NCBI RefSeq assembly: GCF_018916875.1 | Contig: NZ_JAHLNO010000019.1 | Coordinates: 558,001 to 622,000, forward strand | DNA length: 64,000 nucleotides | Direction: 5' to 3' | Source: Virgibacillus proomii | Lineage (GTDB): Bacteria; Bacillota; Bacilli; Bacillales; Amphibacillaceae | Shown: one piece after another, positions 63,781 through 64,000 of the stretch | How the letters are laid out: every line of letters starts with the position of its first letter | Numbering within the stretch: the stretch's first letter is position 1 | Notes under the pieces: generated by a model | Told to the model about the DNA's origin: nothing | Databases searched by the model: none | What the model saw: the letters and a program-made list of their open reading frames with translations, nothing else | Made by a program: the position numbers and the translations under genes

Positions 63781-64000
63781 ATAGAGGTTGTTCAAAAAGT
63801 CTACTAAAAATGACACATCGAATTACTTCGTTGGCTCGTTTCTTCCGTTCCTTGGAAAAGGATATCCCCTTTTCCTACGTGAGGATGTATTTCGAAGAAG
63901 CTTCACTAGTGCTCATGTATCTGTATGGCATACACTGCGCTACTGGAAACTTCGCCGCTTCGAACTTCTCGATCCTTTTTACCTCCTTTTTGAACACGCA
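63781..64000 (+). mobile_element. Element G, second copy, right end at window edge
   Basis: Left end AGAGGTTGTTCAAAAAG with ATGACACATCG as in the copy at 50484; right end TTTTTGAACACGC reaches the last bases of the window. Length at least 215 bp. Confidence 0.65.

Overview
The window is low-GC (roughly 35-37 percent by eye) Firmicutes DNA with Bacillus-type ribosome binding sites, many TTG/GTG starts and a gene set typical of Bacillaceae: LtaS, MotAB, DegS-DegU-DegV with YvyE, SinI-SinR with camelysin/TapA/SipW, PbpC and PxpABC. A halotolerant genus near Virgibacillus or Oceanobacillus is my best guess; this is inference from gene content, not a phylogenetic result. No rRNA, tRNA or CRISPR array was seen.

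Layout. 1-4.9 kb: the last two genes of a type II Wadjet plasmid-defence operon (jetC cut by the left edge, then jetD), followed by a small coiled-coil gene. 5.8-12 kb: a yfmT-like aldehyde dehydrogenase with its soluble chemoreceptor yfmS, then motA-motB-mcp. 13-15 kb: ltaS with a clear sigma-A promoter. 15-18 kb: repeat-rich DNA holding a type I toxin-antitoxin module (a 31-residue holin-like toxin and an overlapping antisense RNA) and a small unknown gene. 18-29 kb: MFS transporters, a DASS anion symporter and a pxpB-pxpA-pxpC 5-oxoprolinase operon. This operon is split by repeats and followed by a pyrrolidone-carboxylate peptidase pseudogene that one repeat interrupted. 29-36 kb: a YdjO-like zinc protein, an ExaC-type aldehyde dehydrogenase with its DUF779 partner, PBP3-type pbpC and an LCP cell-wall ligase. 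36-42 kb: a biofilm-matrix region (two camelysin/TasA-like proteins, TapA, SipW, an LPxTA-anchored TasA-like protein, then sinI-sinR). 42-52 kb: an IS200-type transposase relic, nagA-nagB, yvyE, degS-degU, degV and an intact SAM-I riboswitch with no gene to control. 52-64 kb: hpaC-hpaB, a YhgE/Pip membrane protein, a second LPxTA surface protein, a GAF-LuxR regulator, a 30-residue membrane peptide and an acyl-CoA synthetase.

The most unusual aspect is the intergenic DNA. I count at least seven dispersed repeat families, labelled here A to G. They fill most gene-free stretches, nest in one another, fold into hairpins whose arms co-vary between copies, and supply stop-codon sequence to neighbouring genes. 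Element A (about 93 bp, five copies) sits directly after T-tracts, often terminators. In the pcp relic its ends can be read against the expected protein and no target duplication is seen, which resembles insertion by a Y1 (IS200-type) transposase. Element C (about 190 bp) keeps its terminal hairpin through compensating changes. The B/D family carries 59-bp units in varying tandem number.

How the genes fit together: matrix production (CalY/TapA/SipW under SinI/SinR), motility (MotAB, chemoreceptors), DegS-DegU and the LuxR regulator suggest the usual Bacillus switch between swimming and biofilm. Two proteins with identical LPNTA sorting signals imply that a class D-like sortase elsewhere in the genome fixes matrix or adhesion proteins to the wall.
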